DNA of 64,000 nt from Nymphalis io. Taxonomy: Eukaryota > Arthropoda > Insecta > Lepidoptera > Nymphalidae. This document shows positions 23,661 to 36,570 of this stretch, piece by piece. Both the position numbers and the translations under genes were made by a program. The notes under the pieces are model-generated. The model did not search any database and was not told the DNA's origin. It was given only the letters and a program-made list of their open reading frames with translations. The DNA is taken from NCBI RefSeq assembly GCF_905147045.1, contig NC_065918.1:6448001-6512000 (forward strand), written 5' to 3'. Numbering within the stretch: position 1 is the first letter of the stretch; each line of letters opens with the position of its first letter.

Positions 23661-26390
23661 CACCACTATTATTCAGTCATAAGCTGTAAGGTTGAATCCT
23701 AAACAAAATGACTGAAAATCTCTTTATGTCGTTCAATACATAATTTGAGTCGTGTTTTTTGTTTGGGTAAACCGTATAAAAGTTATATTTAACCTGATGT
23801 GCATTTTGTAATGTTTTATATATTTAGTTATATCCAATAGTAATTTCATAAATATACAATAGAACATCGATATTTACATAAAATTAATATTAGATAATGC
23901 TTAATTAGGATTAAATTCTGTATGCTAACATTAGTATCCCTGAATCTTCACTATTCATTTAAAATTTTCTATTTAACACTAATTGCAGACGCATATATAT
24001 TGCTGACGGATTAAAAAAAATGTTTGATCGGCCTCATTCATGCGAGTACGCACCCCTCGCGTGTACGTCGTGTCCGTTGATAACAGAAGGCATTACTTAC
24101 AAAGCAGTTACGTACAAGGTCTTCTTGCTTTATCAAACTATACATCATTCGGGAAATCAATTGTTAGCCGCGTTTCATTACAATTTTATTTGATTGCAAA
24201 AATATATATACATGATATCTAAAAATACAAGAAATTATTAGTAATAATTAAATAAAATGATTGATTCTAAGATGATTTTAATATTTTGTTACTAAAAAAT
24301 AGTTTAATATTGCTAAAACGTAAGGTTTTAAACGTACTGTACTCCGGAAATTTTATTTTATTTATATTAAATTTAATTTAAAAATTTAAATTAACTTTCA
24401 TTTAACTTTTAGACCAAAACTCTTAATTTTCGGAAGGCTGCTTCTTACCCCATATTATCTTGATATAAATTCCCATGCACGACACGGTGTCTGGTCCCTG
24501 ACAATAGCCCCAATGCTGCACACGATATCATGTACCGTGTAAATTGTTACGATACACTCAATCAATTCCATATTTGTCCACCAGAAATAATATAAACTAT
24601 AAGCACTTCTGGTCGACCGGAAAATTAGTTCATAATATTTAAGGAATCAAATCGCTTGTAATTAAAATGTAATCAGCTGTTTGTTATTTTCAAATTTAGA
24701 TTACGATGCATTTTCTATACCTACATATATTTAAATGTAATTTGTAGAATTACTTTTAATATGATTTCTTGATATCGTATTTATTATCGATAAACAAGAG
24801 AGAGCTGAGTCGTTATCTATCCAAGCATTCAAAAGAGAAAAAGTTACATATGAAGAGTTAGTTAGCTCTTCATATGTAACTTTTAAAAAAAGTGTAGGTT
24901 ACATATTGCACTCACCCCAAAAAAGGGGGAACAGAAAAATGATTTTTTATGGCAAGCGATGAATGTCTCCAGACTTGCTAAGCCATGCGTTATTATTTCT
25001 AAGACTGTCATGGCCATCTTAACCCATGGTGTGAACTTAAAAGCCTGTTTCATCTTTTTGTTGTTGATAGTTCGTCCTGGTCGTAATAGTCTAGGTAAAT
25101 CATTTTTATCTTTACCATAACGATTTAACCTATTTAAGAAATAGATTTGTACTAAATGTTATTTAAAAATAAACTTATTTACTTATGTGATTTTTGTTTT
25201 CTATACCACCGTACAATTAAACTTAATTAATATACTAATAAAACCTTTAAAAATATTAATCACCTTAATATGTCACCTTTGCAAAACATCAAACACTTTC
25301 GCAGTGGTTATGTGGTTCTGTAAATTGTTTTTTTTTTAAACAGGTCTCTATTATCTTATCACTAACCATTAGGCCATTTATTTATTTGCAATTTCACCTT
25401 TAATTAGAAGTAAAGTAAAGATGAAAGAACTGTCGACCTATGTATTTATGACTTGTCAATTCTATGTATTTTCTTATAATTTGATTATCATTTTTTGTAA
25501 ATAAATATTGCTTTATGACTACTGAAATAAAACATGGGTTTTCATGTTATCACCGTTTGAACACTTAACTGTTTAATAGGTCTTGTTTTGGCGAGTGCCC
25601 ACAAATATTTTTATTTTTTCAGTAGAAAAGATTAAGGCAACGGTAACCCTGACGAAAAGTTGGATACACTGAGCGAATGCCAGTTGAGTACTAACTTTCT
25701 TTCAGTCTATTTTTTAGGCAGTGATGTTTAATATTATAGTTTAAATTTTTGTTTATGAAGTTATTACATTGTTGTTTTTTTATAGAATAACAAATTGACT
25801 ATGCAGTAAAATATTTATTCAGAGGTAATGGCTGTAAAAATGCAGGTTCATGCATAGCAGTAGCCAGATACATCACATCCCTATTATTATATGTGTATGA
25901 TTAACTAAAGATTTTTTTATATATTTTTTTGCAGAATTTTGATCATTTAATAAAGTTAAACGGCTTATCATTTAGATTATAACAGATGTAAGTATATACA
26001 CATAAATGGCATGTCGCTCATACGTGACAATGTCATTATTGCATGCGGCATACAAATATGTACAAGCCGCCACCTAAATATCATTACATTCGAATTGACA
26101 TTTGATAGTTGCCTTTATACCCACGTCATAAAGTTTAAGGTTACAAATTTTATTTCATAGAAGTTTGACGATTGGTTCGTTTAATGTTTTTATTCTGAAT
26201 GAACATGCTTGACAGTTCTACAATGGCATGTATTGAATATTTCCAAGGTATTATAATTTTATAATCATTTAGTTGGAATTCGTTTCGATCGAAAATGTTC
26301 CTTCTGAATATTCGGACAAAAACTGTTATTCGTAACAAAATATCTTATATCGTTATTTACTTTAATTAAGAATTAATAATTACAAGTAAC
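23661..26390. other. AT-rich stretch, no gene seen
   Basis: Holds a 19-bp perfect hairpin at 24839-24884. No recognised exon or repeat otherwise. Confidence 0.4.
24839..24884. repeat. Perfect 19-bp inverted repeat with 8-nt loop
   Basis: Arms AAAAGTTACATATGAAGAG and its exact complement around TTAGTTAG. Short for an animal microRNA precursor. Confidence 0.95.
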
Positions 26391-26400
26391 ATAAACAGAC

Positions 26401-26472
26401 CTGCATCTGAAACCAGGAGTCCAGGAGGCCGGCGGCGTGTGGAGCACCCCAGCGGCCGCCGCCCGGGACAAT
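26401..26472 (-). CDS. Candidate internal exon, unidentified minus-strand gene
   Basis: Very GC-rich 72-base segment bounded on the minus strand by acceptor TATATTTCGCAG and donor CAG|GTCTGT. Length is a multiple of three. Read in phase 0 it gives IVPGGGRWGAPHAAGLLDSW then FQMQ, with no stop. It would join in phase with the ATG exon at 30620-30670. All three minus frames are open, as expected for such composition, so coding status is not proven. Protein not recognised. Confidence 0.35.
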
Positions 26473-26479
26473 CTGCGAA

Positions 26480-27860
26480 ATATATTTTATTAAGATTGAC
26501 TAACTGTTTTTATAAACAACGACAAGTATTACTTTATAAAATATAAATTTATCATGGTATTAAGCAATTTATTATTTTAAAGGTCAAAATAATACAGAAA
26601 TACCTGACCTCATTTATAAATCTATTGATTTGGATTGTCTATGTCACCCAAGTCAAATAGCAAATTCTAGGCCGATCTAAGATACCTAAGCTAGAGTATA
26701 GATATTTTACTTCCACCGGCTTACAATATGTAAGAGAGACTCGATCAAAGACGCTTCCTTAATTTTATCCGATTTATTAAAATTACGCGCACGTAGAAAT
26801 ATAGTTTTTTTAAAGATAAAAAATGAATAGATCCATATATACATCAACATTCTAATTTTAAATATAATGTAAAATATTGTGTTAAAGTTTATGATTTATT
26901 ATAAGTATTTGTTTCACAGATTAAAAGACACTAACGGATGTGACATGTACATTTAGTAACCAATAATTTGTTACTCCTGGTATTCCGTTCAGGAATCAAA
27001 TAAATAAATAAATAAAAAATTTAAACAACTCCTATAGAGATGAACGAAGAGAAAGATTTTTTTTAAATACAATATTGTATTATTGCCTACATTTCAAATG
27101 GTATTTATATTACTAATGTTAATAATTTAATTTATACTAATCAAATATTATATCATCAGTCAGTAGTCATAATATTATGTAAACTATAAGAATTATATAC
27201 AAAGATGTATATAGTCAATTATATATATACATTTATGATTGTATTAAGTTATTCTAAATACTGATCTTTAAAGAAATTAGATTAATAGAAAAATTGCTAA
27301 GAGACCCATCAGCTCGAAGACGCAACAAGTTGGGCAGATTGATTAGAACAAAAAATAGTGCCCTGAAATAAAAAAAACGTCGCATACGTTTTACTCAATA
27401 AGTGTAGTAAACAATTATATACTTCTCTTCGATATTGGAATATGAGATTTAAAAAAAAATGTGTCATGGGCATATGATTATAAAAGGCCGAAAGTGCGCG
27501 TTAAAATCAATTAAGCTTTTGTAAAACCCGAATATGGACATCGATGGACGATGGTAATGATCAGATTTGTTTTATGCTAAGTTACGTCCACTTAACATCG
27601 CTCTTCATCGCATCGCCGCTTATATTTACAACTGACATCCAATACATTCGAGATTTCTCAGCTAATATGCTAATTTAAAGAATAGGAAAGCTTTAAGAGA
27701 ATATTGTGAATAAGAGATTACCTCTTCACGACTCTAACTGTACTTTTATTATTTATATATTACGTGTTTATTTAACTGGAATTTTTTCTTTTAGCGATTA
27801 TTTATTACATAAAAGTCTCTGACAATAAATGTATGTATTTCTTTCAACCTTACACTTAAG
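26480..27860. other. AT-rich stretch, no gene seen
   Basis: Contains an (AAAT)n run at 26999-27017 and nothing else I recognise. Confidence 0.5.
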
Positions 27861-27864
27861 TTCA

Positions 27865-28245
27865 TAATAATAATAAAAATAATGTCCTCCAAACCGATTT
27901 CGGTCACGGCGGCCAATCTTAAGAGAGATTAGCCAACTGCGTAGGAGATATTATAGTGCACAAGTGTGTGCACAAACACAGGTACACTCTTTATTCCCTA
28001 ATTCTCATAATCCGATGGGACGGCAATCCGACACGACCGGAAAGAGTTCAGGCGCAGGACCAACGGCTTTACGTGCTTTCCGAGACACGGGGGTGTACAC
28101 ACTTCTAACTTCCAGACTCCGGGCTGCTACTGAGAACTTTCTGACAGAAAAACCCAATATCTTTTTTCTTGCCCGACCTGGGAACTGAAACCAGGACCTC
28201 CGGGTTTGCGGAGGTTACATCAAGCCACTAGACCAACGAGGCAGT
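27865..28245 (-). mobile_element. tRNA-derived SINE, family C, full length
   Basis: Sense strand: head TGCCTCGTTGGTCTAGTGG (A-box), B-box region GGTTTCAGTTCCCAGGTCGG, middle GGAGTCTGGAAGTTAGAAGT, CCCATCGGATTATG, tail GGCCGCCGTGACCGAAATCG and (ATT)n. Same family as 36345, 47855 and 63165. Confidence 0.88.
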
Positions 28246-28249
28246 CAAT

Positions 28250-30440
28250 TAAGTTCATATATTTTACATTAATTGGTGTAATTTCGTTCTCGTAGACGTA
28301 AGATGAAATTGTGCTCTTTACGAACACAAACTTATAAAGTTTTAATTAATTTTATAGATAAAAAGCCGGTTTCATATGTAAATATGTTAAAACTTGCATT
28401 TATTACTTGTAGACTACTTTATGTTTGGCATCAAGTAATATTTATTACATGCTTAAAATCTCTCTTAACTTTTACTCCCAACAGCACGTGTGTCATTTGC
28501 TGTTGCGTGATTACATAACAACACATTGATACTGCTCATCTTATATTAATAATTACTAAAATATATTTGTAGTTTTATGTATTTTATTTTTACACTAACC
28601 AATTGATCTTCGCTTCTAGATATTTACTACTGAAAAACTAGTAAAATGATAAAACATTCACTGAAAATACCACTGGAATATTTAACAATAACTAAAATTA
28701 TTTAAATATATTATAATTATATGTATAAACATATAATGTATGAACATTTACAAACCTAAAGTAAGCGAATTGTCATTACCGCATATATTTGGATTTTTAT
28801 AAAATTATTAAACATTGAGGTATAATATTTGAAATCAGTTAACAATAAAGCCATGGTAAGCATGTTAATTATAAGTAAAAAAGAAAGAGTTGTGTTATTT
28901 AATGTAAAATAAACAATAAAGTAAATAAACTTATAAACATAAAGGCAGTTGCAATATCTTAAAAATATTCTTATAACATGCAATTTATTGTTAATAATTA
29001 ACATTTATTAGAAAACATTGTGACGTTTTGATAGTCATTAGATTTTCTTCTTTTTACAAGCTAAGAACATTACTAATATAATCCAGAAATTTTAAATCAA
29101 CCTCTTATGTAATACTAAATTATAATGTGTCAAAAAATACATTGAACGAAAATATAATTGATGCAAAATTATCAATGGTTAAAGATTAAATCATTATTTT
29201 AATTTTTTTTTAACTATGTATATTTAATTAATGACCTTTTTTTATAATCAAATTTAAAATAGTCCCTCCCGATCCCACCGGAAGCAAAGCTGCCCATAAT
29301 GCAGCATTAACATTTATAATATGTAAAACTGAATTAATGTTTCATCGATATTCTTTTCTTTTATTTATTCTAAATATATTTTTCTAATTGAATGAATTAA
29401 AGTCTTCAAAAACTTGATTTTATTTAATTTTTACGAATTTTCAATTTATATTATTAATTATTTTATTAGAGTTGCATAATTTAAAAGGTAATTAAACTTT
29501 GTAACAAAATAAAAATTCTCCAAGCCTCATTTCGATTGATCGTTAAGCCGTCGGTAGTCGTTGATGTCTTTTCTATGCGCACAAGTTTCGGATTGTAATA
29601 ATTAATTAAAAAATTTACACAGTCAATAGCAAAATAATCGGTTTCAATAAGAATATAATAAAATATAAAATGTTGCTTAAAAATTTGTTAATATTTGGAC
29701 ACCGAAAATATTTTAATAATAGTACACAATTATCTAAAACAATTTTATTATGTTATATAATGGATATGAAAATAAAAAGTCTGTTTTTTGTATATTTCAA
29801 CGCAACATTCAACTAAAACGGAATTCAAGAAATGTATTTATTGTTCTGTTTACTTCGATTGCAATCAAATCACAAACTGTGATTGGGACTTCCTCTTACT
29901 AATTTCCTGTAGAATAATTAGAAAAGTCAGTAGATTTTGTAAAACTAAGGGGAAGATTTTATTTTATGTATCTTTGTAAAATATTTCTATAAAAATATTA
30001 TCGGAAAACATATTTCCAAGGGCCATTAAACACCTCAGTTTTTCCGACCAATTCTGCGGAAACAATGCCGGCGGAAAACAACTTTCAGCGCTGGGTTTTA
30101 TACCAATATTACGCTTGAAATCCGATGTAATTTAATGATATGGGTACCAATCCCTTAAAATTCTTTATAATGTAATTAAGTAAAAACATTTTTTTAATCT
30201 ATTTTATACTTAAATCAATAGAAAAATCTCAAATAATATTTCTTTGACCATATGAGGGTCATATAACACTTATTATTTTTATATTATTTATTATTATGCT
30301 TAGGTATGTATGTGTCTATGTAGTAAAAATTTTAATAATATAATTATACTAATATAATATTTATTTTATTTTTAAATGAATAAATTGCTTCGATAGCCGC
30401 ACTGGACCATTAATTTCGCCACTGGTACGTTTCACGTGTT
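28250..30440. other. AT-rich stretch, no gene seen
   Basis: No recognised exon or repeat; only short chance frames. Confidence 0.5.
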
Positions 30441-30579
30441 TTGAATCGATGATTTTATATGTAATATACAAGACAGGTCGAATACACAATCAAACTAACA
30501 GCAATCACTACTCTCAGTAGACGTCACAGGCGGTACACTTTGTTGGGCTTGCATGTTTTTGTTACAAAGTATGAAGTAA

Positions 30580-30930
30580 GATTGTCACTGAGGATCGGGT
30601 GGTCCAACGCAAGTCGTACCTGGTCGCCCACGAGTTCCTCGGCAGGTGTGATCGCGCAGCAGGCCTCCATTCCCGGCTGCGGCCGGGTGTCGTCACGCGA
30701 GGAGGACGTAAGGACGGTCGCGATCGCGCGCGGTGTCAGCGCACGCCTGCGCGCACCCACTGCGCGGGACCGACTGCGTGCCGACTGCCGACTCGCCGAC
30801 TGCCGTAGTGCCGTGCGTGATAGCGCGGCCCGACCGACCTCCTTCGCAGGGTTGCAATGAAAGTGATTAGGCTCTTGCGCGACTCGCGACTGATAACGAG
30901 GGCTCGCACCTCACTCCAGCCTACACTTTA
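30580..30930 (-). promoter_or_regulatory. CpG island, probable promoter of a minus-strand gene
   Basis: The most CpG-rich stretch in the window, with repeated CGACTGCCG units (30765-30805). On the minus strand an initiator TCAGTC (A at 30891) lies about 220 bases before the first ATG of the open frame. Orientation is inferred from the exon and donor at 30620-30670. Confidence 0.5.
30620..30670 (-). CDS. Candidate first coding exon, unidentified minus-strand gene
   Basis: Minus strand CCGGGAATGGAGG gives ATG in a favourable context (G at -3, G at +4). It encodes MEACCAITPAEELVGDQ and ends at CAG|GTACGA, a good donor. The frame is open further upstream but has no earlier ATG. It sits inside a CpG island, as expected for a first exon. 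The protein start is not one I recognise. The next phase-compatible segment is at 26401-26472, which implies a 4.1 kb intron; later exons would lie further left and were not found. Confidence 0.4.
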
Positions 30931-30939
30931 TTTCCGCAC

Positions 30940-32550
30940 TACTAGTATATTATTGCTAATTATTACAACCATTACGGTGAAATTGCAATAAGTTCCCTAT
31001 TTAATAAAAAATAGTTCACGAAATAATAACTTTTATAATCTCAGTTCTTTTTATAAAAAAATATGTTAAGTGTTTCATTTATGAAATATTCATCGGATAA
31101 ATATATAAGGATTATTCCCACTGGAAAGAAATTCTTATTAATTATTAGGTAGATTTGTCTAAATAATTCTTCTATTTTCACCACAAGTAAACAATCATGT
31201 TTGACTATCCTTAAGGGTACTATCGTTCTTATTTCTACGTTATAACCGTATAACGTCGTAAATAAAGCCACATACATACACCGTTATATTTATTGCAATC
31301 ATGAGAGAAATTTAAAATACCATGCACACATGCTCTCACCGTATCAGTTATAAGACCCGATAGTTTCTTATCAGAGCAGACCCGTTTGTTAAGTACCTGC
31401 ATAATGGATTTACCTACACTAATATAATATCTGTATATCTTCTCATTTCTGCTTTCACTGTTCGTTGTCGTGCTGGTGCTGTTTTTGTGAACACGTAGAG
31501 CTCTAACAAACTCTCTACATGGCTGAACGATTTTCTGTTCATAACATCTGGACTTAGTACAATATATCTAAATTAGTTTGATTAACATTTTGGATATTTA
31601 TGAACACTTTTTGTAATTTTTATAACTTAACCTTGAATAATATTAAATTTAGGGTTATAAATTAACTGATATTCTTTTAATACCGATTATTATCGATATA
31701 AAACTGAAATTATATGAAAATAGCAACAAAGTTCGTTCGTTGAGAACAAGTGTACTTGAAATTCATGCTCAAAATTATTTGAATTTGACTAACTTTAATT
31801 TCGAATTGATCTATACCTACGTATATACGTAATGACTTGTCCTGACAGATTAATAAACGCAGAGCCTAAAGCACGTTGATTAAAGACTTGAAATTTTGAC
31901 AGTTCATGCATTTTATGCTGATAACATCCATTGAGCAATGATTTTTGGAATTTCCACCGCTAAACGAGTAAAATAAGGGATGAACGGTTGTATAAAAACC
32001 CGTTATTTTCAAAGTTAGGAGCATGCAATTTTATATACAAGCTTCTGGTTAGAAATAAATAAAGACGTATTTCAGACGTATATTTTGAAAGTTTATATGG
32101 TGAACCCGCCAATTTTGAAATTAGAAGAATGAAATTGATTATTAAAGCTTCTGAGCAAAAATAAATTCATATGTCATCGTTTTTGGAAATGTAACATCAA
32201 AAGGGAGAAATGGGTGAATAGATTAGTATAAAAATGAAAAAAAGAATGATCTTATATATTTGAAATTTACTATTAGTGTATATTGATTGAATTAATAAAC
32301 ATATATTTTAATCAATTTTTGAATATTCCAGTGACGAGAAAAGGGGTAGCATTTTTTATTTTTTATTTTGATGGGTTATTAGCGTTTATTGGAAATATTT
32401 GGTTAAAAACTTCAAGTGCAAATAATGATATGTAAATACATAAGTGCATCGACACATAAAGCGTGCAATAAAAATATTTAATAATAAAATGTAAATAAAC
32501 AATGATAAAAAAGCCTTAAATAAATACAAATAAAAATTAAAAATAGTTAC
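30940..32550. other. AT-rich stretch, no gene seen
   Basis: No recognised exon or repeat. Confidence 0.5.
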
Positions 32551-32559
32551 TGTACAAAA

Positions 32560-33310
32560 CATGACCGCGTAAAATGGTGGCAAGAATGCTAGCATTTCCC
32601 ATTTGAATCGCAATTCCGATTCTCTAGGCGAAAAATGAAGCAGCCCTTTTGTCATCAGTAGAGGCAATAAGACGGGGTGTAATATTTTTATGAATCTTTT
32701 TGCTTTTTTAATCCAAGGTCCAAGCGTTTTAACTGCAAACAGAAAAAAAGTAATTTGGAATAAGAGATGAATATTTGTAACGTTTGTTCGCTTTAGATCT
32801 TTCCGCGGCAGCTTCGGCTTTTAATAACATTGTTTCCCTGATATGAGATGAGGCCCGTGTTTCAACACATGTTATGTCCCAAATTAGGGCCCATCCTCGT
32901 TCCCAGGGAACCAATGTCAGTCCATCAGGTCTTTTTTTTATAGAATAGGAAAGCGGACGAGCATATGGACCACCTGATAGTAAGTGGTCACCAACGCCCT
33001 TAGACATTGGCATTGTAAGAAATGTCAACCATCGCTTACATATCCAACGCGCCACCACCCTTGGAAACTAAGATGTTATGTCCCTTGTGCCTGTAATTAC
33101 ACTGGCTCACTCACCCTTCAAACCGGAACATAACAATACCAAGTACTGCTGTTTTGCGGTAGAATATCTGACAAGTGGGTGGTACCTACCCAGACGAGCT
33201 TGCACAAAGCTCTACCACCAGTAAATTAGTCTCTTGCCATCATCACAACTAATTCCATGGGGCTCACTAAGAGCAGGAACGTCAATGGTGGCAAGAGCCC
33301 TTTTAATTGT
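32560..33310 (-). mobile_element. Decayed non-LTR retrotransposon ORF, C-terminal part, split by a SINE
   Basis: Minus-strand pieces in order: RALATIDVPALSEPHGISC with DDGKR (33310-33227), then after the SINE RPDGLTLVPWERGWALIWDI, ETMLLKAEAAAERSKANKRY, FAVKTLGPWIKKAKRF, and in another frame RIGIAIQMGNASILAT preceded by a stop. This order (DGKRPDG..LVPW, then KTLGPW, then IAIQxGNA) is a known arrangement at the C-terminal side of reverse-transcriptase proteins of mobile elements. Frameshifts and a stop show it is dead. Confidence 0.75.
32933..33226 (-). mobile_element. SINE-like repeat, family B, full length
   Basis: Poly-T (sense A-tail) at the left, ACTGGTGGTAGAGCTTTGTG at the sense start. 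Very similar to the copy at 43542-43847. Inserted within a LINE coding fragment, with AGAGAC/AAAGAC-like bases at the two joins. Confidence 0.9.
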
Positions 33311-34577
33311 ATAATTTATAGAACTGTGGCGGAAAAGTCTATCTGAACTTTATGGACAAAACAGACCGTGTAAGAAAAAAAATATATATATATCAAATAA
33401 AATATATTTAATGTATATAAAATACGAAAAAACTTTTCCTCGACCTCGATATCTTGATATTAGTAACATTACGAAAAATCCCATGAAATGGGTATTAGAG
33501 CGTGCTATATGATCTCCTAAAGACGACAGAGCTGCTTTAAATATTGACCTTTTGTCGAAAGCATTTAGGGAACAAGTCGTTAAATACAGGTTAGATATCC
33601 TATGAATGAAAAAGATGGTGCTGTCCACTAACCCATTTAATTTCTAATTAGTTTGAATCCTTCTGTTTCCTATCACATAAAATTACACCCAAAATCGGTA
33701 CCTACACCAAAAGAATAAGCCGCATTTCATTTATATAGTTAATTATAAATAAAGTTGTCATTGACTTAAATAGTATTGCTTAAACTGAGTATTTTAAATT
33801 TAAAAAAAATTTTTACGCTTCCTCATTTACAGCATTGCATATTTAACGGCTTGAATGAATTTGATCTACAGCATTGTAGATCACAAGACATCTATAAAAT
33901 ATTTTTTGTTTCAACCCATTTAGGTCACTATAAAATATAATAAACTAAGTTCACTGATAATATTTATTGAATTAATCATCAATCTAAAATTTAAAAGAAA
34001 CACCGTAATATACTTTTTTTACCCAGAATGAAATTTCATGTTTCTTACTTTGACTTCCATTCAACCATTTATCCTTTACTTATATTTACGCGTGAGCGAA
34101 GCCAAAATCAAAAGCCAGGCAACAGCTAGCATAATATACAGTAACAATCAAAAAGTAAGCAAAATTTCTATCAATATATTGAATCTTACTCGTTTCCATG
34201 CCTCAACAATCGTTGCCGACGTGACAACTTTTAAAAATATTTCATCAGATTTATTATTTTGATTTAAAACTCATACAATCATATACAGCGTGACATCAAT
34301 TATAAAATCTTCAAAAATTAATTGTACTACTATTAATCAAATGATTGGCAAATAATATTCCTTTACGCTCATAATTATGGTTATTAAAGACATCACGAGG
34401 CCATTTAATATTGGTGTTTGAATTTTAAGTGCTACTGACCAAAACTAACGTAGATTTGAATAATGGATATGTCTTGTTTATAATTTAATATTTACTTTCA
34501 AAATATTAATACACAAATAAAGTACATCTAATAAGAAAAAAATAGTTAATAAAATAAAATGCATAGTGCATTTTACA

Positions 34578-34768
34578 CACTTAACATCAGATGGCCCACT
34601 TGCTGTCCAAGATGATGTTGGACAATAGAAATATTAAACATTAGATTCAAAGCTTCATTGGAAGTTGGATTATTCGATAAAACGGTGTCACACGTTATAT
34701 AAGGACGTAAATATTTTTGTATAGTATTAGGTAGACAAACTAGCAAGTGGGTCATCTGATGTTAAGTG
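34578..34768. repeat. Inverted repeat, 27-bp arms with one mismatch
   Basis: Arms 34578-34604 and 34742-34768 (CACTTAACATCAGATG core) face each other across about 137 bases. The right arm belongs to a family B-like fragment (AAGTGGTCACCACTG). Confidence 0.85.
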
Positions 34769-35121
34769 GTCACCACTGTCAATACGACTTTGGCATTGTA
34801 AAATTTGCAAAACTAATAGTCAATAGACCATGTTCCTTGGGCGAAATAATATTTTCTATATTTAAATCTCGCAGATAATATTAATCAAATAATAAATTTA
34901 AATCTCATGAAGAAACGTGTTAAGAGCGCATACAGCGAGGTACCTAATAAAAGATAATAAAGGAAGCTAATATTCATTAAATTTCATGCAGAATATTTTT
35001 ATATAATGATATTTATTACATTGTAATTAGTTGTTTATTAATTTTTTTAAGCTATGTACCGTCATTTTATTAATATATGAAAAATCAAAATACGCATTAC
35101 AAATTTAAAGAAAAAAAACGC

Positions 35122-35185
35122 CATCAAAATTATTCGATTGTCCTGTGGCATTGTACCCAAGATGCTGGCACTATTGTAGTTTATT
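35122..35185. repeat. Dispersed repeat fragment (copy 1)
   Basis: GATTGTCCTGTGGCATTGTA and GATGCTGGCACTATTG recur at 54792-54850, so this is a dispersed repeat, probably an old LINE tail. Confidence 0.65.
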
Positions 35186-35204
35186 TTTTGAAATAGTGTA
35201 ACTA

Positions 35205-35450
35205 TAGATTAACTTTTTTTTTATATGTCCGGGATGGCAAATGACTCTACTCCACCTGATGGTAAGTGGTAGTAGAGTCCAAACGCAACGACGGCCAGTA
35301 CAGTCGGAAAGAATGTTCTGTACTAGCCGTCACCGCCTTGCCGGCCCGCAAGATGCCTCTTCACGCCTCGTTTGAAGGAACCCGGGTTGTAAAAGTAGGG
35401 GAACACGTGAAAACTGGCATTCTTAACCGGTGGTACCTTTATATTTTTTT
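35205..35450 (-). mobile_element. LINE or SINE tail of another family
   Basis: Begins with poly-T, then CCACCTGATGGTAAGTGGTA, ACGACGGCCAGTACAGTC and CGCCTCGTTTGAAGGAACCC. The T-run and balanced composition suggest a reverse retroelement 3' end. Family not named. Confidence 0.5.
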
Positions 35451-36344
35451 GATCCTGTCAAATGTCGATTCCAAGGCAAATACTAACTAAAGGCAATACT
35501 AGAAAAAAGAGGAACCTACACATTATTTACAAATATATTTATTTACTCTAAATTCATTATAAAAAGGCATCATTGAAAAATTTCTCCTTTTAATTTCTCA
35601 ATTTTAAAAACAACAAAAACAGCTGTTTAAGTCCAATGAAAAGCCAACAATCGTCTTTTATGAGCATTCATCTAATTTTTGCTAAACATAACTTACATCT
35701 TAACAATATACATTTTATTCTGTTTTGAACCATGCTTAAATTCATAGAGCTATGGAAATTTTGTTTGATATTTTAATGTCGAGCCCTAAAAATATGAGTA
35801 ATAAGAACACGAAATTCGCGTAACGTCTCAATTAAAAGCTGGTGTAACTGCGTAGCGCAGCTTCTTATATTTAATAATGTTATGTACTAAAATCTCTAGC
35901 GAAACGTCCTGCATCTTTTGGTATAAGTTGTATATATATTATATATTTAGTAGTCTTTTTAGATATTTATACAAAACAAATGTCTTCTCATTTATTAGTA
36001 GATGAGCCTTAATATTTATGTTTTTCAAAAGTTTTTTTTTTTTTTTTGGTATTACTAATAAACTTTTTTTTTTCGCCTGCTTTAATTTAGAATTGATCTA
36101 TATTCTGTTAATCATTAAAAATAAGAATCAATAGTATTTCTTCACGCTGTCCATAATAGAAGAGCTCGTTCATATACATACGATATGTACAATATGATCT
36201 ATAAGAGCATCTAATAATACTAACCTTTATAAAAATGTTTTAGAAAAATCGGGTGCAAATTTTGAGTCGGAACAATAAAGTTACTCGATTTTTTGCCGAG
36301 TTTCAATATCGGTCCAGTTTTGAAGTTGGTACTCACTCCCGTAT

Positions 36345-36570
36345 CTTAGTAAGCATGTAAAGGTTGTACGCCTTAACTCTGTATAGTAACTCCGTATCTA
36401 ATTGCCGTTCCATCGGACGGAACAAAATCGCTTTATGAGTTTATGGGAAATGAAAGTACATTTGTATATATGCACTATAATATATCCTGAGCAGTTTGTA
36501 AGTCTTCCTTCTGAATACCGGCCACCGTGACGAAAATTGGTCAGCTATATCATAATTTTTATCATCAATA
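36345..36570 (+). mobile_element. tRNA-derived SINE, family C (decayed 3' half)
   Basis: Matches the family in order: CGTATCTAATTGCCGTTCCA, GCACTATAATATATCCTGAG, then the tail GGCCACCGTGACGAAAATTG. Confidence 0.65.

Noticed and set aside
24839..24884. MicroRNA precursor
   Set aside because: The stem of 19 pairs with a 46-base total is shorter than typical insect precursors and is perfectly paired, unlike most.
28150..28245. tRNA gene (A- and B-box-like sequences)
   Set aside because: The tRNA-like head of a SINE; it continues into the SINE body and does not fold as a full tRNA by eye. The same applies to 21605, 47855 and 55037.
32386..32667. 93-codon minus-strand frame with hydrophobic C-terminal half
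   Set aside because: Its first third overlaps the LINE remnant in the wrong frame, and the rest is AT-rich chance coding.
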